A stretch of DNA of 64,000 nucleotides from Microbacterium sp. UFMG61 (GTDB lineage: Bacteria > Actinomycetota > Actinomycetes > Actinomycetales > Microbacteriaceae): positions 1 through 64,000 of the forward strand of contig NZ_JACAFP010000012.1 in assembly GCF_015354505.1 (NCBI RefSeq), in the 5' to 3' direction. Positions 1 through 8,362 of this stretch are shown here, piece by piece. Each line of letters begins with the position of its first letter. Within the stretch, counting starts at the first letter, position 1. The notes below the pieces were generated by a model, which was given only the letters and a program-made list of their open reading frames with translations, made no database searches and was not told the DNA's origin. Made by a program: the position numbers and the translations under genes.

Positions 1-171
1 ATGGGTTCGAGGGTAGGCGTGGCCTCCGACATTCGGAAGGGGTGTCCCGATCCGCGGACCTCGTCCCGTTCTGCGGACTGTTCTGCCGGATTCGGGCGCA
101 GATCGGGGCCGAGTCCGCAGATCGGGACACCCCTTCCGAATGTCGGAGGCCACGCCTACCCTCGAACCCAT
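1..171. repeat. Long perfect inverted repeat at the window edge
   Basis: Bases 1-52 are the exact reverse complement of 120-171. After one mismatch, six more pairs extend each arm to 59 bp, leaving a loop of about 53 bp. The right arm contains TACCCT (157-162) seven bases before the ATG at 170, and the left arm carries the same element on the minus strand, so the arms are mirror-image promoters. The left arm begins at window base 1, so it may extend further left. It could be a real divergent promoter region or a fold-back assembly artefact at a contig end. Confidence 0.9.
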
Positions 172-1717
172 GGAGCGCACCGCTGCGAAGACCGCCTTCG
201 CCAACGTTCTCGTCAACACGCTCATCGCGAACGTGACGACGAGCTTCCTGTGGTTCGCCCTCACGTTCTGGGTGTACATCGAGACGCAGTCCGTGCTGGC
301 CACCGGCATCATCGGCGGCGCGTACATGCTCTTCATCGCCTTCTTCGCGATGATCTTCGGCACGATCGTCGACCGCAACCGCAAGCACACGGTCATGCTG
401 CTCTCGAGCGTGATCTCGGCGGTCGCGTTCCTCGTCGCGGGTCTGCTCTACGTCTGGCAGCCCGAATCGGCGCTGCTCGATCTGGGCGGACCCTGGTTCT
501 GGCTGTTCTCGGTCGTCATCCTGTTCGGCGGGGTGATCGAGCAGCTGCGCAACATCGCGCTGTCCACGACGGTCACGCTGCTGGTGCCGGAGGAGAGGCG
601 TGCCAACGCCAACGGCCTGGTCGGCACGGTGCAGGGGCTCGCCTTCCTCGTGACGAGCGTGTTCTCGGGCCTGTCGATCGGCTTCCTCGGCATGGGGTGG
701 ACTCTGGCGATCGCGATCGGCGCGATGGTGCTGACGTTCGTGCATCTGCTCTTCATCCGCATTCCCGAGGGCACGCCCACGCCCGACCCGGATGCCAAGA
801 GCGCGCTCGACTTCCGCGGCAGCGTGACCGCGATCAGGCTGGCGCCGGGACTGTTCGCGCTGATCATCTTCTCGACCTTCAACAACCTCATCGGCGGCGT
901 CTACATGGCGCTCATGGATCCGTACGGACTCACGCTGTTCGATGCCCAGACGTGGGGCTTCGCGCTGGCGTTCGCGTCGACCGGGTTCCTGATCGGCGGT
1001 GGACTCGTCGCCAAGTTCGGCCTCGGTGCGAAACCCATGCGCACATTGTTGCTCGTGGTGATCGCGATGGGCCTGCTCGGCTCGGTGTTCATGCTGCGCG
1101 AATGGTGGCCGTTGTACGTGATCGGCATGTGGGTCTACATGGCGCTGGTGCCGCCGGCCGAAGCGGCCGAGCAGACGATCATCCAGAAGGTCGTGCGATA
1201 CGACCGGCAGGGGCGGGTGTTCGGCGTGGCCGCGGCGATGGAGGCCGCGGCGGCTCCGGTCACGGCGTTCCTGATCGCCCCGATAGCCGAGTTCCTGATC
1301 ATCCCGTACATGAGGACCGACGCAGGCCAGCAGCGGTGGGGGTGGCTGCTCGGCGAGGGCGATGCGCGGGGCATCGCGTTGATCTGCCTGTTCGCCGGCC
1401 TCATCATGGTCGTCGCAGGAACCCTGGCGTTCTTCACGAAGTCGTACCGCAAACTCACCGTCCTCTACGCGAGCGCGCCCGAGCAGGACCCCAGCGCAGA
1501 GAGTGACGAGGCTGTAGCAGAGAGTGACGACGCTGGCGAGGGCGACGACGTCGGACAGAGTGACGACGCTGCAGAGGGTGACGGTACCGACCACGCTACC
1601 CACGCCGACCACGCCGACCACGCCACCCACGCCACCCACGCCACCCACGCCACCCACCCCGATGCGCCGCCGCCGGTGCGTGGGCTCCCTCCGGAGATCC
1701 CTGAAGTGCGACGCTGA
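170..1717 (+). CDS. MFS transporter with His/Asp-rich C-terminal tail
   Basis: A 515-residue major facilitator family membrane protein with about twelve hydrophobic segments in residues 10-430, likely an exporter of unknown substrate. The start at 170 is preferred because TACCCT ends seven bases upstream, fitting a leaderless transcript; an in-frame ATG at 140 would add ten residues but lies inside the palindrome. The last 80 or so residues are cytoplasm-like, very acidic, then a run of His-Ala-Thr/Asp triplets. The tail is unusual for the family and could bind metal or simply be a slippage-prone repeat. No adjacent regulator is seen; an upstream partner may lie outside the window. Confidence 0.85.
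   Translation: MERTAAKTAFANVLVNTLIANVTTSFLWFALTFWVYIETQSVLATGIIGGAYMLFIAFFAMIFGTIVDRNRKHTVMLLSSVISAVAFLVAGLLYVWQPESALLDLGGPWFWLFSVVILFGGVIEQLRNIALSTTVTLLVPEERRANANGLVGTVQGLAFLVTSVFSGLSIGFLGMGWTLAIAIGAMVLTFVHLLFIRIPEGTPTPDPDAKSALDFRGSVTAIRLAPGLFALIIFSTFNNLIGGVYMALMDPYGLTLFDAQTWGFALAFASTGFLIGGGLVAKFGLGAKPMRTLLLVVIAMGLLGSVFMLREWWPLYVIGMWVYMALVPPAEAAEQTIIQKVVRYDRQGRVFGVAAAMEAAAAPVTAFLIAPIAEFLIIPYMRTDAGQQRWGWLLGEGDARGIALICLFAGLIMVVAGTLAFFTKSYRKLTVLYASAPEQDPSAESDEAVAESDDAGEGDDVGQSDDAAEGDGTDHATHADHADHATHATHATHATHPDAPPPVRGLPPEIPEVRR
1592..1654 (+). repeat. 9-bp coding tandem repeat (His-Ala-Thr/Asp)
   Basis: Seven in-frame copies of a 9-bp unit close to CACGCCACC encode HAT/HAD triplets at about residues 475-495 of the MFS protein. 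Because the unit is a multiple of three, copy-number change would alter tail length without a frameshift. Confidence 0.9.
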
Positions 1718-1765
1718 TATGACGCGGGTGCGACGCTGTTACTACGCTGACCTCGCCCGACGGGT

Positions 1766-2407
1766 TCAGTCGAGCGTGATGACCTGGTCGTTCAGCTCGA
1801 CGGCGTCGACATCCCAGAGTGCCAGCACACGACGCGTGAGAGAGTCCGGGTCGAGCGCCTTCGCGCGGAACACGACGGATGCTGCACGGAGCGGTTCACC
1901 GGCATCCCGCGCGGCCTTGGCGAAGCCCTGAGCCACAGCGCGGGTCCACGCCTCGCTCGCGGCCTTCACAGCCGCGTAGTTCGCGCCCCCGGCGAGCGGG
2001 CGCCCGACGGCCGTCGACGACACGATCGCGAAGCGACCGGCATCCGAGGCGCGCAGGGCGCTGTCGAACGCCCGGCTGCTCGCGCGCACGGCCTCGAGAG
2101 CGGGAAGGAGGGCGCCGAAGTCGGCATCCGTCTGTCCGGCGAGTCCGCCGCCACCCCGCCATCCGCCGACCAGCGGGATGACCGCGTCGACAGCGTCGAG
2201 GCGCATCGCCAGATCGGCCATCGACTCGAGCGAGGTCGCGTCGGCGACGTCGACCTCGGCTCCGATCGCTCGTAGCGGCTCCAGCCGATCGGCCGACCGA
2301 CCGGTCGCGACGACCCGTGCGCCGCCGTCGACGAGAGCCCGCGCGACGGCGAGACCCGAGTCGCTGGTCGCGCCGGCGAGGATGATCGTGCGATCAGTGA
2401 CGCTCAT
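1766..2407 (-). CDS. SDR family oxidoreductase
   Basis: About 213 residues with a Rossmann fold start (AGATSDSG, a variant of TGxxxGxG), a Ser in the IVSSTAVG strand and a YAAVK catalytic YxxxK motif, so a short-chain dehydrogenase/reductase acting on an unknown substrate with NAD(P)H. It is slightly short for the family (about 250), lacking much of the substrate-binding C-terminus. ATG 2407 is chosen; a GTG at 2416 in frame is also possible, with AGAGGA just upstream of both. It stands alone between the MFS gene and the DUF6421 gene. Confidence 0.8.
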   Translation of the reverse strand: MSVTDRTIILAGATSDSGLAVARALVDGGARVVATGRSADRLEPLRAIGAEVDVADATSLESMADLAMRLDAVDAVIPLVGGWRGGGGLAGQTDADFGALLPALEAVRASSRAFDSALRASDAGRFAIVSSTAVGRPLAGGANYAAVKAASEAWTRAVAQGFAKAARDAGEPLRAASVVFRAKALDPDSLTRRVLALWDVDAVELNDQVITLD

Positions 2408-2512
2408 GTACTCCACTTTCCTCTAGAGACAGCTCTGCGGCCACCCCCGGAAGGAATGGCCGCAGACGCCGCGTCCGATCGCCCCCGCGACCGGACCCCA
2501 GAAATGCGCCGG

Positions 2513-3955
2513 TCAGTGATCGGTGCCCCGGATGCCGACGGTCGATTCGATGACCGGCTTCATCTTCTTGTCGAGGGTCTCGAAAAACATCGACAGCGGG
2601 AACTCGTCGTCCATCACGGCATCCGTGTACCCCTTCGGCGTGCCGGCGAGGATCTCGTCCGACAGGCCGCGGGCCCACTGCGATGCCGGGTGCGGCGTGA
2701 GCGTTCCGCGTACGAGCTCGTACGCGGCGAGCCAGTGAGCGACTTTCGGGCGGTCGATCGAGTGCCAGTACAGGTCGTCGATCGCGTCGCCCAGCGCGAC
2801 GACGGCATCGGGCACGTTGTCCCAGTCGAAGGTGAGAGCGGTGTCGGTCCAGTGCAGCACTCCGCGCTGGTGCAGCCAGGCGAACAGCAGCTGTCCGCCG
2901 ACGGCGTCGTAGTTGCGCGTGCGGGTGCCGGTGATCGAGAAGCGGAAGATCCGGTCGAAGATCACCGCGTACTGCACGAGGTGCGCGTAGTCGTGCATCT
3001 CCTGCTCGGTCTCGGTGAGCTCCTCACCCGCGGCGATGCGGGCCGCGAGGGAGCGCTCGATCTTCACCGACTCGCGGAACGCCGTCATGTCACAGCGCAT
3101 CTCCTCGAGCGAGTAGAGGAAGAACGGCATCCGCTGCTTGATCATGAACGGGTCGAAGGGCAGGTCGCCGCGCATGTGGGTGCGGTCGTGGATGATGTCC
3201 CACATGACGAAGGTCTTCTCGGCCACCTGCTGGTCGTCGAGCATCGCGGCAGCGCGCTCCGGCAGGTCGAGGTTCGTGATCTCGGCGGCCGCACGGGTGA
3301 CCCGGCGGTAGCGAGCGGCCTCACGGTCCTGGAAGATCGCACCCCACGTGAACGACGGGATCTCGCGCATCGCGACGGTCTCGGGGAACAGCACGGCCGA
3401 GTTCGTGTCGTAGCCGGGCGTGAAGTCGACGAGGCGCAGCGAGACGAACAGCTTGTTGCCGTAGTCGCCGGCTTCGAGGGCGGCGATGAACTCCGGCCAG
3501 ATCGTCTCGACGATGAGCGCTTCGACGAGGCGGTCGCTCGAACCGTTCTGCGTGTACATCGGGAAGACGACCAGGTGACGGATGCCGTCGACGCGGTGCT
3601 GCTGCGGCTGGAAGGCCATGAGCGAGTCGAGGAAGTCCGGCACACCGAAGCCCTCCGAGACCCAGCGGTCGAAGTCGACCACGGAGGCGGCGAGGTATTC
3701 GGCATCGTGCGGGAAGGCAGGGGCGAGAGCGCGGATGCCGGCGGTGATCGCGGCGACGAGGTCGCGAGCCTTCTGGTGGGTCGCTGAGCCTGTCGACGCG
3801 TCCGGGATCGAGCCGTCCTTGATCTGCATCTCGCGGATCGCGATCGCGGCGTCCTTGAGCTGGGCCCACGCCGCGGAGGACTCGGCGATCGACGCGTCCT
3901 CGACGACCTCGGGTTCGCCGACGATGGCCTGAGTGTTCAGGGTGGGAGTGGACAT
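2513..3955 (-). CDS. DUF6421 family protein
   Basis: A 480-residue soluble protein that I match by eye to the actinobacterial DUF6421 family; function unknown. It has no signal peptide or membrane segment. An HDRTH stretch near residue 260 and conserved-looking acidic and aromatic blocks suggest an enzyme, possibly metal dependent, but this is inference. GGAGG sits just upstream of the ATG at 3955. It is transcribed divergently from an Lrp/AsnC regulator across a 71-bp gap holding a palindrome, so it is the obvious candidate target of that regulator and might act in amino-acid metabolism. Confidence 0.75.
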   Translation of the reverse strand: MSTPTLNTQAIVGEPEVVEDASIAESSAAWAQLKDAAIAIREMQIKDGSIPDASTGSATHQKARDLVAAITAGIRALAPAFPHDAEYLAASVVDFDRWVSEGFGVPDFLDSLMAFQPQQHRVDGIRHLVVFPMYTQNGSSDRLVEALIVETIWPEFIAALEAGDYGNKLFVSLRLVDFTPGYDTNSAVLFPETVAMREIPSFTWGAIFQDREAARYRRVTRAAAEITNLDLPERAAAMLDDQQVAEKTFVMWDIIHDRTHMRGDLPFDPFMIKQRMPFFLYSLEEMRCDMTAFRESVKIERSLAARIAAGEELTETEQEMHDYAHLVQYAVIFDRIFRFSITGTRTRNYDAVGGQLLFAWLHQRGVLHWTDTALTFDWDNVPDAVVALGDAIDDLYWHSIDRPKVAHWLAAYELVRGTLTPHPASQWARGLSDEILAGTPKGYTDAVMDDEFPLSMFFETLDKKMKPVIESTVGIRGTDH

Positions 3956-3986
3956 GGAACCTCCGATCGGGGATCGCGACGTAAAA

Positions 3987-4026
3987 ATTCCGGCATATAC
4001 GGAATCCTGACGATAATCTTACATCT
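3987..4026. promoter_or_regulatory. Divergent promoter with palindromic operator (Lrp site)
   Basis: ATTCCG-N7-CGGAAT (3987-4005) is a perfect 6-bp-arm palindrome in an AT-rich patch between the DUF6421 gene and the lrp-like gene. TAATCT at 4014-4019 is a -10 hexamer seven bases before ATG 4027, implying a leaderless lrp transcript. The palindrome lies across its -35 region, as expected for autoregulation. Confidence 0.6.
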
Positions 4027-4485
4027 ATGGATGATCCTGTCGACCTCGCGATCCTGGCCGAGATCTCCCGCGACGGACGGGCCACGCTCTCGCAGCTGTC
4101 CGAGGCTGTGGGCCTCTCGGTCTCGGCCGTGCAGTCGCGTCTGCGCCGTCTCGAGACGCGCGGAGTCATCTCGGGCTACCGCGCGATCCTCGACCCCGAA
4201 CTGGTCGGCACGCCGCTCTCGGCCTTCATCGAGATCACCCCGCTCGATCCCGCCCAGCCCGACAACGCCCCCGAGCTCCTCGAGCATCTGGCCGCGATCG
4301 AGGCCTGCCACTCGATCGCCGGCGACGCGAGTTACATGCTGTTCGTGCGGGTGCCCTCACCGCGAGCGCTGGAAGAGCTGGTGCGCGACATCCGCACCGC
4401 TGCCAACGTGAGCACCCGCACCACGGTCGTGCTGCAGACCTACTACGAGCACCGGCCCATCATCCCGGTCAGCGACGAGGACTGA
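4027..4485 (+). CDS. Lrp/AsnC family transcriptional regulator
   Basis: A 152-residue protein with an N-terminal winged helix-turn-helix (residues 1-60, including LSQLSEAVGLSVSAVQSRL) and a C-terminal ligand-binding RAM-type domain. Members bind amino acids and form dimers to octamers. The start follows a TAATCT -10 hexamer with no Shine-Dalgarno, so translation is probably leaderless. Divergence from the DUF6421 gene around a shared palindrome suggests local control of that gene as well as itself. Confidence 0.9.
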   Translation: MDDPVDLAILAEISRDGRATLSQLSEAVGLSVSAVQSRLRRLETRGVISGYRAILDPELVGTPLSAFIEITPLDPAQPDNAPELLEHLAAIEACHSIAGDASYMLFVRVPSPRALEELVRDIRTAANVSTRTTVVLQTYYEHRPIIPVSDED

Positions 4486-4522
4486 CGCCGACTCCGGCTC
4501 TCGTCGGACCGCGCGCAGTCGC

Positions 4523-5557
4523 TCAGAGGACCGCGCCCACCATCGCCTCGCCCAAGGGGGTGCGCAGATGACGCATCCGGGCGCCGTCGCGTTCGCTGGA
4601 CACGAGTCCTGCCTGTCGCAGCACGGTGAGGTGGTGCGAGGCGGTCGAGACGGCGATCCCGGCATCGGCGGCGACCTGCGTGGTCGTGCGAGGCGCCCCC
4701 GCCGAGAGCAGGATTCCCGCACGCGCCGCGCCGACCAGCGCCCCGAGTGCATCCTCGATGTCGTGCGCGCTGCGAGCCCACCCGGCTGTCACGCCGCGGG
4801 CCGGATAGAACAGCGTGGGCTGCGCAGGGGGTTCGGTCAGCACCATGCATCCCCACGATGACATCACCGAGGGCACGAGCACGAGGCCGCTGCCGTGACA
4901 GTCGACGATCTCGCTGTGCCGGCGCAACGCGACACGAACGGCGCCCTCGCCCCAGCTCACCGACGGATGCAGTCCGCCCGCCATCCCCGCGATGCCGGAG
5001 GAGGCGATGACCCGGGCGCGCACGGCGATGTCTGCGCGCAGTATGCGCTCGAGCTGCGGCCATACCGGCGCGAGCGCGGCCGACCAGACCTCCCACCACG
5101 CGTCCGCGATCATGGCGCGTGCGCGGGCAGGGGCCTCTCGCATCTCGCTCAGCGCCCGCTGACGTGCGCCCGATGAGCGGAGCACCATCTTGCCGAAGTC
5201 GACGCGCATGGGCTCGAGCGGCGTGCGACGAAGTGCCTCGAGTTCGCCCTCGGGAGTCATGTCCCACTGCGGTGTCGCGGTGAGGAAATCCGGCAGGTAT
5301 CCGTCATCGCCGATGACGGCGGCCAGCAGTCTGAAGCTTTCGAGTGGCAGCCGGTCGCGCACCACCCGCAACCACCCCCACTGCAGCGGATGCCGTTCGG
5401 GGCGAAGCAGCACGCGCACGGCGTGGGCGAGTTCATGCCCGGGTGAGATGCCGAATCGCACGGCCTCGACATCGCCGGGGCTCAGCGAGAACTCGACGCG
5501 ATGCCCGGGATGCTCGATCCCCTCGACCGGCATCCGCTCGTGCGTGTTTCGATCCAC
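4523..5557 (-). CDS. ArsR-type regulator with large N-terminal domain (DUF5937-like)
   Basis: A 344-residue protein whose C-terminal 80 residues form an ArsR-like winged helix (TTQVAADAGIAVSTASHHL, then LVSSERDGARMRHL). The preceding 260 residues resemble the DUF5937 domain often fused to this HTH in actinobacteria; its ligand is unknown. No metal-binding Cys cluster typical of metal sensors is visible. TAGAGT lies six bases before the GTG at 5557, a leaderless start. It is divergent from a cupin gene 45 bp away, which is its likely target. Confidence 0.8.
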   Translation of the reverse strand: MDRNTHERMPVEGIEHPGHRVEFSLSPGDVEAVRFGISPGHELAHAVRVLLRPERHPLQWGWLRVVRDRLPLESFRLLAAVIGDDGYLPDFLTATPQWDMTPEGELEALRRTPLEPMRVDFGKMVLRSSGARQRALSEMREAPARARAMIADAWWEVWSAALAPVWPQLERILRADIAVRARVIASSGIAGMAGGLHPSVSWGEGAVRVALRRHSEIVDCHGSGLVLVPSVMSSWGCMVLTEPPAQPTLFYPARGVTAGWARSAHDIEDALGALVGAARAGILLSAGAPRTTTQVAADAGIAVSTASHHLTVLRQAGLVSSERDGARMRHLRTPLGEAMVGAVL

Positions 5558-5602
5558 ATCGAAACTCTAGGAGACGACGCAGGCGGTGTCGACACTGGGG
5601 AC

Positions 5603-5977
5603 ATGAGCAGCACGCAGATTCCTCTCGAGGTCGTGGCCGGAGCGGCGATCCGCATCGGCACGGGCCGAAGCCGCCGTTTCGTGGGGGCGGAGCACGGCGC
5701 CGACGTGTCGTATTTCTACGTCGAGAACCGACCGGGCGAAGGTCCGGGACTGCACTGGCACCCCTACTCCGAGACCTGGGTCGTGCTCGACGGCACGGCT
5801 CGCATCACGGTCGGCGACGAGACCTTCATCGCCCGCGCCGGCGACACCGCCACCGGCCCGGCCTTCACGCCCCATTGCTTCACCAACGTCGGAGAAGGGA
5901 TGCTGAGACTCATCGGCATCCATGCCTCGGCGACCATCATCCAGACGTTCCTCGCCGATGACGGAACCGACGACTGA
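5603..5977 (+). CDS. Cupin domain protein
   Basis: A 124-residue single-domain cupin with the metal-site pattern HWHPYSETWVVLDG and a later His in TPHCFTN, consistent with a small beta-barrel enzyme or binding protein. The substrate cannot be told. ATG 5603 is preferred over an in-frame ATG at 5501, which would lie inside the divergent regulator gene; GGGG is positioned upstream. The neighbour on the left is the ArsR-type regulator, on the right a DUF4287 gene 35 bp away that may be cotranscribed. Confidence 0.82.
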   Translation: MSSTQIPLEVVAGAAIRIGTGRSRRFVGAEHGADVSYFYVENRPGEGPGLHWHPYSETWVVLDGTARITVGDETFIARAGDTATGPAFTPHCFTNVGEGMLRLIGIHASATIIQTFLADDGTDD

Positions 5978-6012
5978 ATCAGCCCACTCGCAACGCATAC
6001 CCAGGAGTAACC

Positions 6013-6303
6013 ATGTCCTTTCAGGCATACCTCGACAAGGTCGAGACCCAGACCGGCCTCACCCCTCGGCAGTTCGTCGACCTCGCCAAGGAGCAGGGCT
6101 TCGACGAGACGACGAAGTCGACCGTCGTGCTCAACTGGCTCAAAGAGGAGTACAGCCTCGGCCACGGCCACGCGCAGGCGATGGTGCACGTGATCCTCAA
6201 GGGGCCCAAGATCAGAGACAAGCACGTCGGCAAGGGCGGAGCGCACGGCGACGCATCCGACACGCTGTGGCTCGACGGCAAAGACAGCAACCCGAACGCC
6301 TGA
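6013..6303 (+). CDS. DUF4287 domain-containing protein
   Basis: A 96-residue protein matching the DUF4287 family pattern (MSFQAYLDKVETQTGLTP at the start, then a LNWLKEEYSLGHGHAQAM helix). Function is unknown. CAGGAG precedes the ATG at good spacing. It sits between a cupin gene and a DHFR-like gene, all on the plus strand with short gaps, so the three may form one transcript. Confidence 0.85.
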   Translation: MSFQAYLDKVETQTGLTPRQFVDLAKEQGFDETTKSTVVLNWLKEEYSLGHGHAQAMVHVILKGPKIRDKHVGKGGAHGDASDTLWLDGKDSNPNA

Positions 6304-6332
6304 CCGGCGTCCCCACGATCAGAGGAGCCAGT

Positions 6333-6977
6333 ATGGCAGTCCGCGTCGACCTCAACATCTCTCTCGACGGATTCGCGACGACGACCGATCAGACTCCCGA
6401 GAGTCCCTTCGGCGACGACTGGCCACGACTGGTGGCTGCGTACGCCGCCACGCGCACCTTTCGCACCCGCGTGCTGGGAGACGACTCGGGCGCCGGCACG
6501 ACGGGCATCGACGAGAAGTACGCACACGCCTACTTCGAGGGCATCGGCGCCGAGATCATGGGTGCGGGCATGTTCGGTCTGCACCAGTACGCGGATGACC
6601 CGCAGTGGCGCGGATGGTGGGGGGACACGCCGCCGTTCGAGGTGCCGGTGTACGTGCTCACGCACACCCCGCGAGACTCGATCGAGTTCGAGAACGGCAC
6701 GGTGTTCCACTTCGTCGATGCCTCGGCGGAGGAGATCCTCGCCCGCGCGATCGAGGCGGCCGGCAGTGGCGATGTGCGTGTCGGCGGTGGCGTGAATGTC
6801 GTGCGGCAGTTCCTGCGCGCGGGACTCGTCGACCGTGTGCACCTGGCGGTGGCGCCGCTCGTGCTCGGCAGCGGAGAGCGTATCTGGGAAGGGCTCCGCG
6901 GCCTCGAGAACGGCTACGACGTGAGCTCTGAGGTGGCGGAGAGCGGCGTCACGCACCTGACCTTCACCCGTCGCTGA
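6333..6977 (+). CDS. Dihydrofolate reductase family protein (RibD C-terminal-like)
   Basis: A 214-residue member of the DHFR/RibD-C fold group. The N-terminal VDLNISLDGF strand, the central MGAGMFG segment, the glycine-rich VRVGGGVNVVRQFL nucleotide-binding region and the VHLAVAPLVLGSG strand are typical. These standalone proteins are usually NADPH-dependent reductases of unknown substrate and are not the folate enzyme itself. GAGGAG is just upstream of ATG 6333. Confidence 0.85.
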   Translation: MAVRVDLNISLDGFATTTDQTPESPFGDDWPRLVAAYAATRTFRTRVLGDDSGAGTTGIDEKYAHAYFEGIGAEIMGAGMFGLHQYADDPQWRGWWGDTPPFEVPVYVLTHTPRDSIEFENGTVFHFVDASAEEILARAIEAAGSGDVRVGGGVNVVRQFLRAGLVDRVHLAVAPLVLGSGERIWEGLRGLENGYDVSSEVAESGVTHLTFTRR

Positions 6978-7014
6978 GGCCCTTCGCTCGGTGGGGAGCA
7001 TGGCTCGCGGCCAG

Positions 7015-7027
7015 TAGGATTCCCTGC
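7015..7027 (+). promoter_or_regulatory. Leaderless promoter -10 of menA
   Basis: TAGGAT at 7015-7020 is followed by seven bases and then GTG at 7028. No Shine-Dalgarno is present. This is the pattern seen for many other starts in the window. Confidence 0.6.
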
Positions 7028-8005
7028 GTGGCAGCATCCTCGAAGCGCAAGAAGAACCAGGCCCGCGTGAGCGGCAATCCCGCCAAGCGGGCCAGCGGCA
7101 ACCCCGCCAACCGGCCCGTCGTAGAGGCGGGCCCGGTCACGGTCGGCGACTGGATCGGTGCGGCCCGTCTGCGCACGCTGCCGCTCGCCGTCGCTCCGGT
7201 CGTGATCGGCACCGGAGCCGCGCGCAGCACCGGCCCCGAGTTCCACTGGGTGATCGCCCTGGCCTGCCTCGCGGTCGCGGTGCTTCTGCAGATCGGCGTG
7301 AACTTCGCGAACGACTACAGCGACGGCATCCGCGGCACCGATGCGGTGCGGGTCGGGCCCGCCCGCCTCACCGCCTCCGGCCGGGTGAAGCCGCGCACCG
7401 TGCTGATCATCGCCCTCGTCTTCTTCGCGCTCGCCGCCGTCGTCGGCCTCGCGATCGTGATCCGCACCGAGCAGTGGTGGATGCTGGCGGTCGGCGCGGC
7501 CTGCATCGTCGCCGCCTGGTTCTACACGGGCGGCAAACGCCCTTACGGCTACAACGCTCTCGGCGAGGTCTTCGTCTTCATCTTCTTCGGACTCGTCGCG
7601 ACTCTCGGCACGACCTGGGTGCAGGTCTTCGAGCTGCCGCAGCAGGCCTGGCTCGGAGCCATCGCCGCGGGCCTCTTCGCGTGTGCGGTGCTGCTCGCCA
7701 ACAACCTGCGCGACATCGATCAGGACCGCGAGGTCGGCAAGCGCACCCTGACGGTGCTGATCGGCACGCGCGCCACGCAGGTGCTGTTCACGCTGTTCGT
7801 GCTGGCGCCGTTCGGCATCCTTGCCTTCCTCGCGCTGCTGTACCCGATCGCGTGGGTGGGTCTGCTCGCACTGCTCGCGGGACTCCCGGCGATCCTGATC
7901 GTCTGGACCTACCGGCAGGCGAAGGAGCTCGTCATCGCCCTCGCGCTGACGTCGCTCACGGCACTGCTCTACGCCGGTGCATTGTTCTGGGCGTTCGCCG
8001 GCTGA
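7028..8005 (+). CDS. menA: 1,4-dihydroxy-2-naphthoate polyprenyltransferase
   Basis: A 325-residue integral membrane prenyltransferase of the UbiA superfamily that joins a polyprenyl diphosphate to DHNA to give demethylmenaquinone. The first aspartate motif NDYSDG (from residue 95) and the second NNLRDIDQDREVGKRTL are intact, with about nine hydrophobic segments. The N-terminal 35 residues are basic with a short SGNPAK/SGNPAN repeat, not part of the catalytic domain. Other men genes lie at 32-38 kb, far away. A WXG-like cassette follows directly. Confidence 0.95.
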   Translation: MAASSKRKKNQARVSGNPAKRASGNPANRPVVEAGPVTVGDWIGAARLRTLPLAVAPVVIGTGAARSTGPEFHWVIALACLAVAVLLQIGVNFANDYSDGIRGTDAVRVGPARLTASGRVKPRTVLIIALVFFALAAVVGLAIVIRTEQWWMLAVGAACIVAAWFYTGGKRPYGYNALGEVFVFIFFGLVATLGTTWVQVFELPQQAWLGAIAAGLFACAVLLANNLRDIDQDREVGKRTLTVLIGTRATQVLFTLFVLAPFGILAFLALLYPIAWVGLLALLAGLPAILIVWTYRQAKELVIALALTSLTALLYAGALFWAFAG

Positions 8006-8079
8006 TATACCAGTCAACGCTTTCCCGAGATGCCACGGCAACCTATGCTGGACGCGGTTTGTGACCGGGGGGAAAGACC

Positions 8080-8358
8080 ATGGAAATCGTATCGGAACGG
8101 AATGTGCCGCCCGTCGTCTATGTGCCGGTCGAGTCGCGTGATGACGAGGGCCGCACGGGCATCGCGTTGATGCGTCTACGCACCGGGCAGCTCGCTGTGA
8201 GCGCCTACTCTGCGCTGGATCGCCTGCAGAAGGTCTGGGGAGTCGGGCAGCAGTGGATGCTCGTGCGAACACCTGAGCTCGAGGCGCAGGCCGCTGAGAT
8301 GAACATCACCCGGATCCTGATGGACCCGGACCCACGTCCGCAGCGTGGCGGGTGGTGA
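8080..8358 (+). CDS. Small SAV_915-like protein, first gene of WXG-like cassette
   Basis: A 92-residue soluble protein, tentatively similar to the SAV_915/SseB-like small proteins of actinobacteria. It has a beta strand VVYVPVES, a G-rich middle (QKVWGVGQQWMLVRTPELE) and a Pro-rich end. Its function is unknown. GGGGGA precedes ATG 8080 at good spacing, and a TATGCT hexamer at 8044-8049 could be the promoter of the cassette. The next gene starts at GTG 8363, only four bases after its stop. Confidence 0.65.
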   Translation: MEIVSERNVPPVVYVPVESRDDEGRTGIALMRLRTGQLAVSAYSALDRLQKVWGVGQQWMLVRTPELEAQAAEMNITRILMDPDPRPQRGGW

Positions 8359-8362
8359 CCCC

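Noticed and set aside
1-1506. A 501-codon open frame starting at base 1 on the plus strand
   Set aside because: It overlaps the MFS gene in another frame, and its translation is Arg/His-rich and typical of a GC-rich shadow frame.
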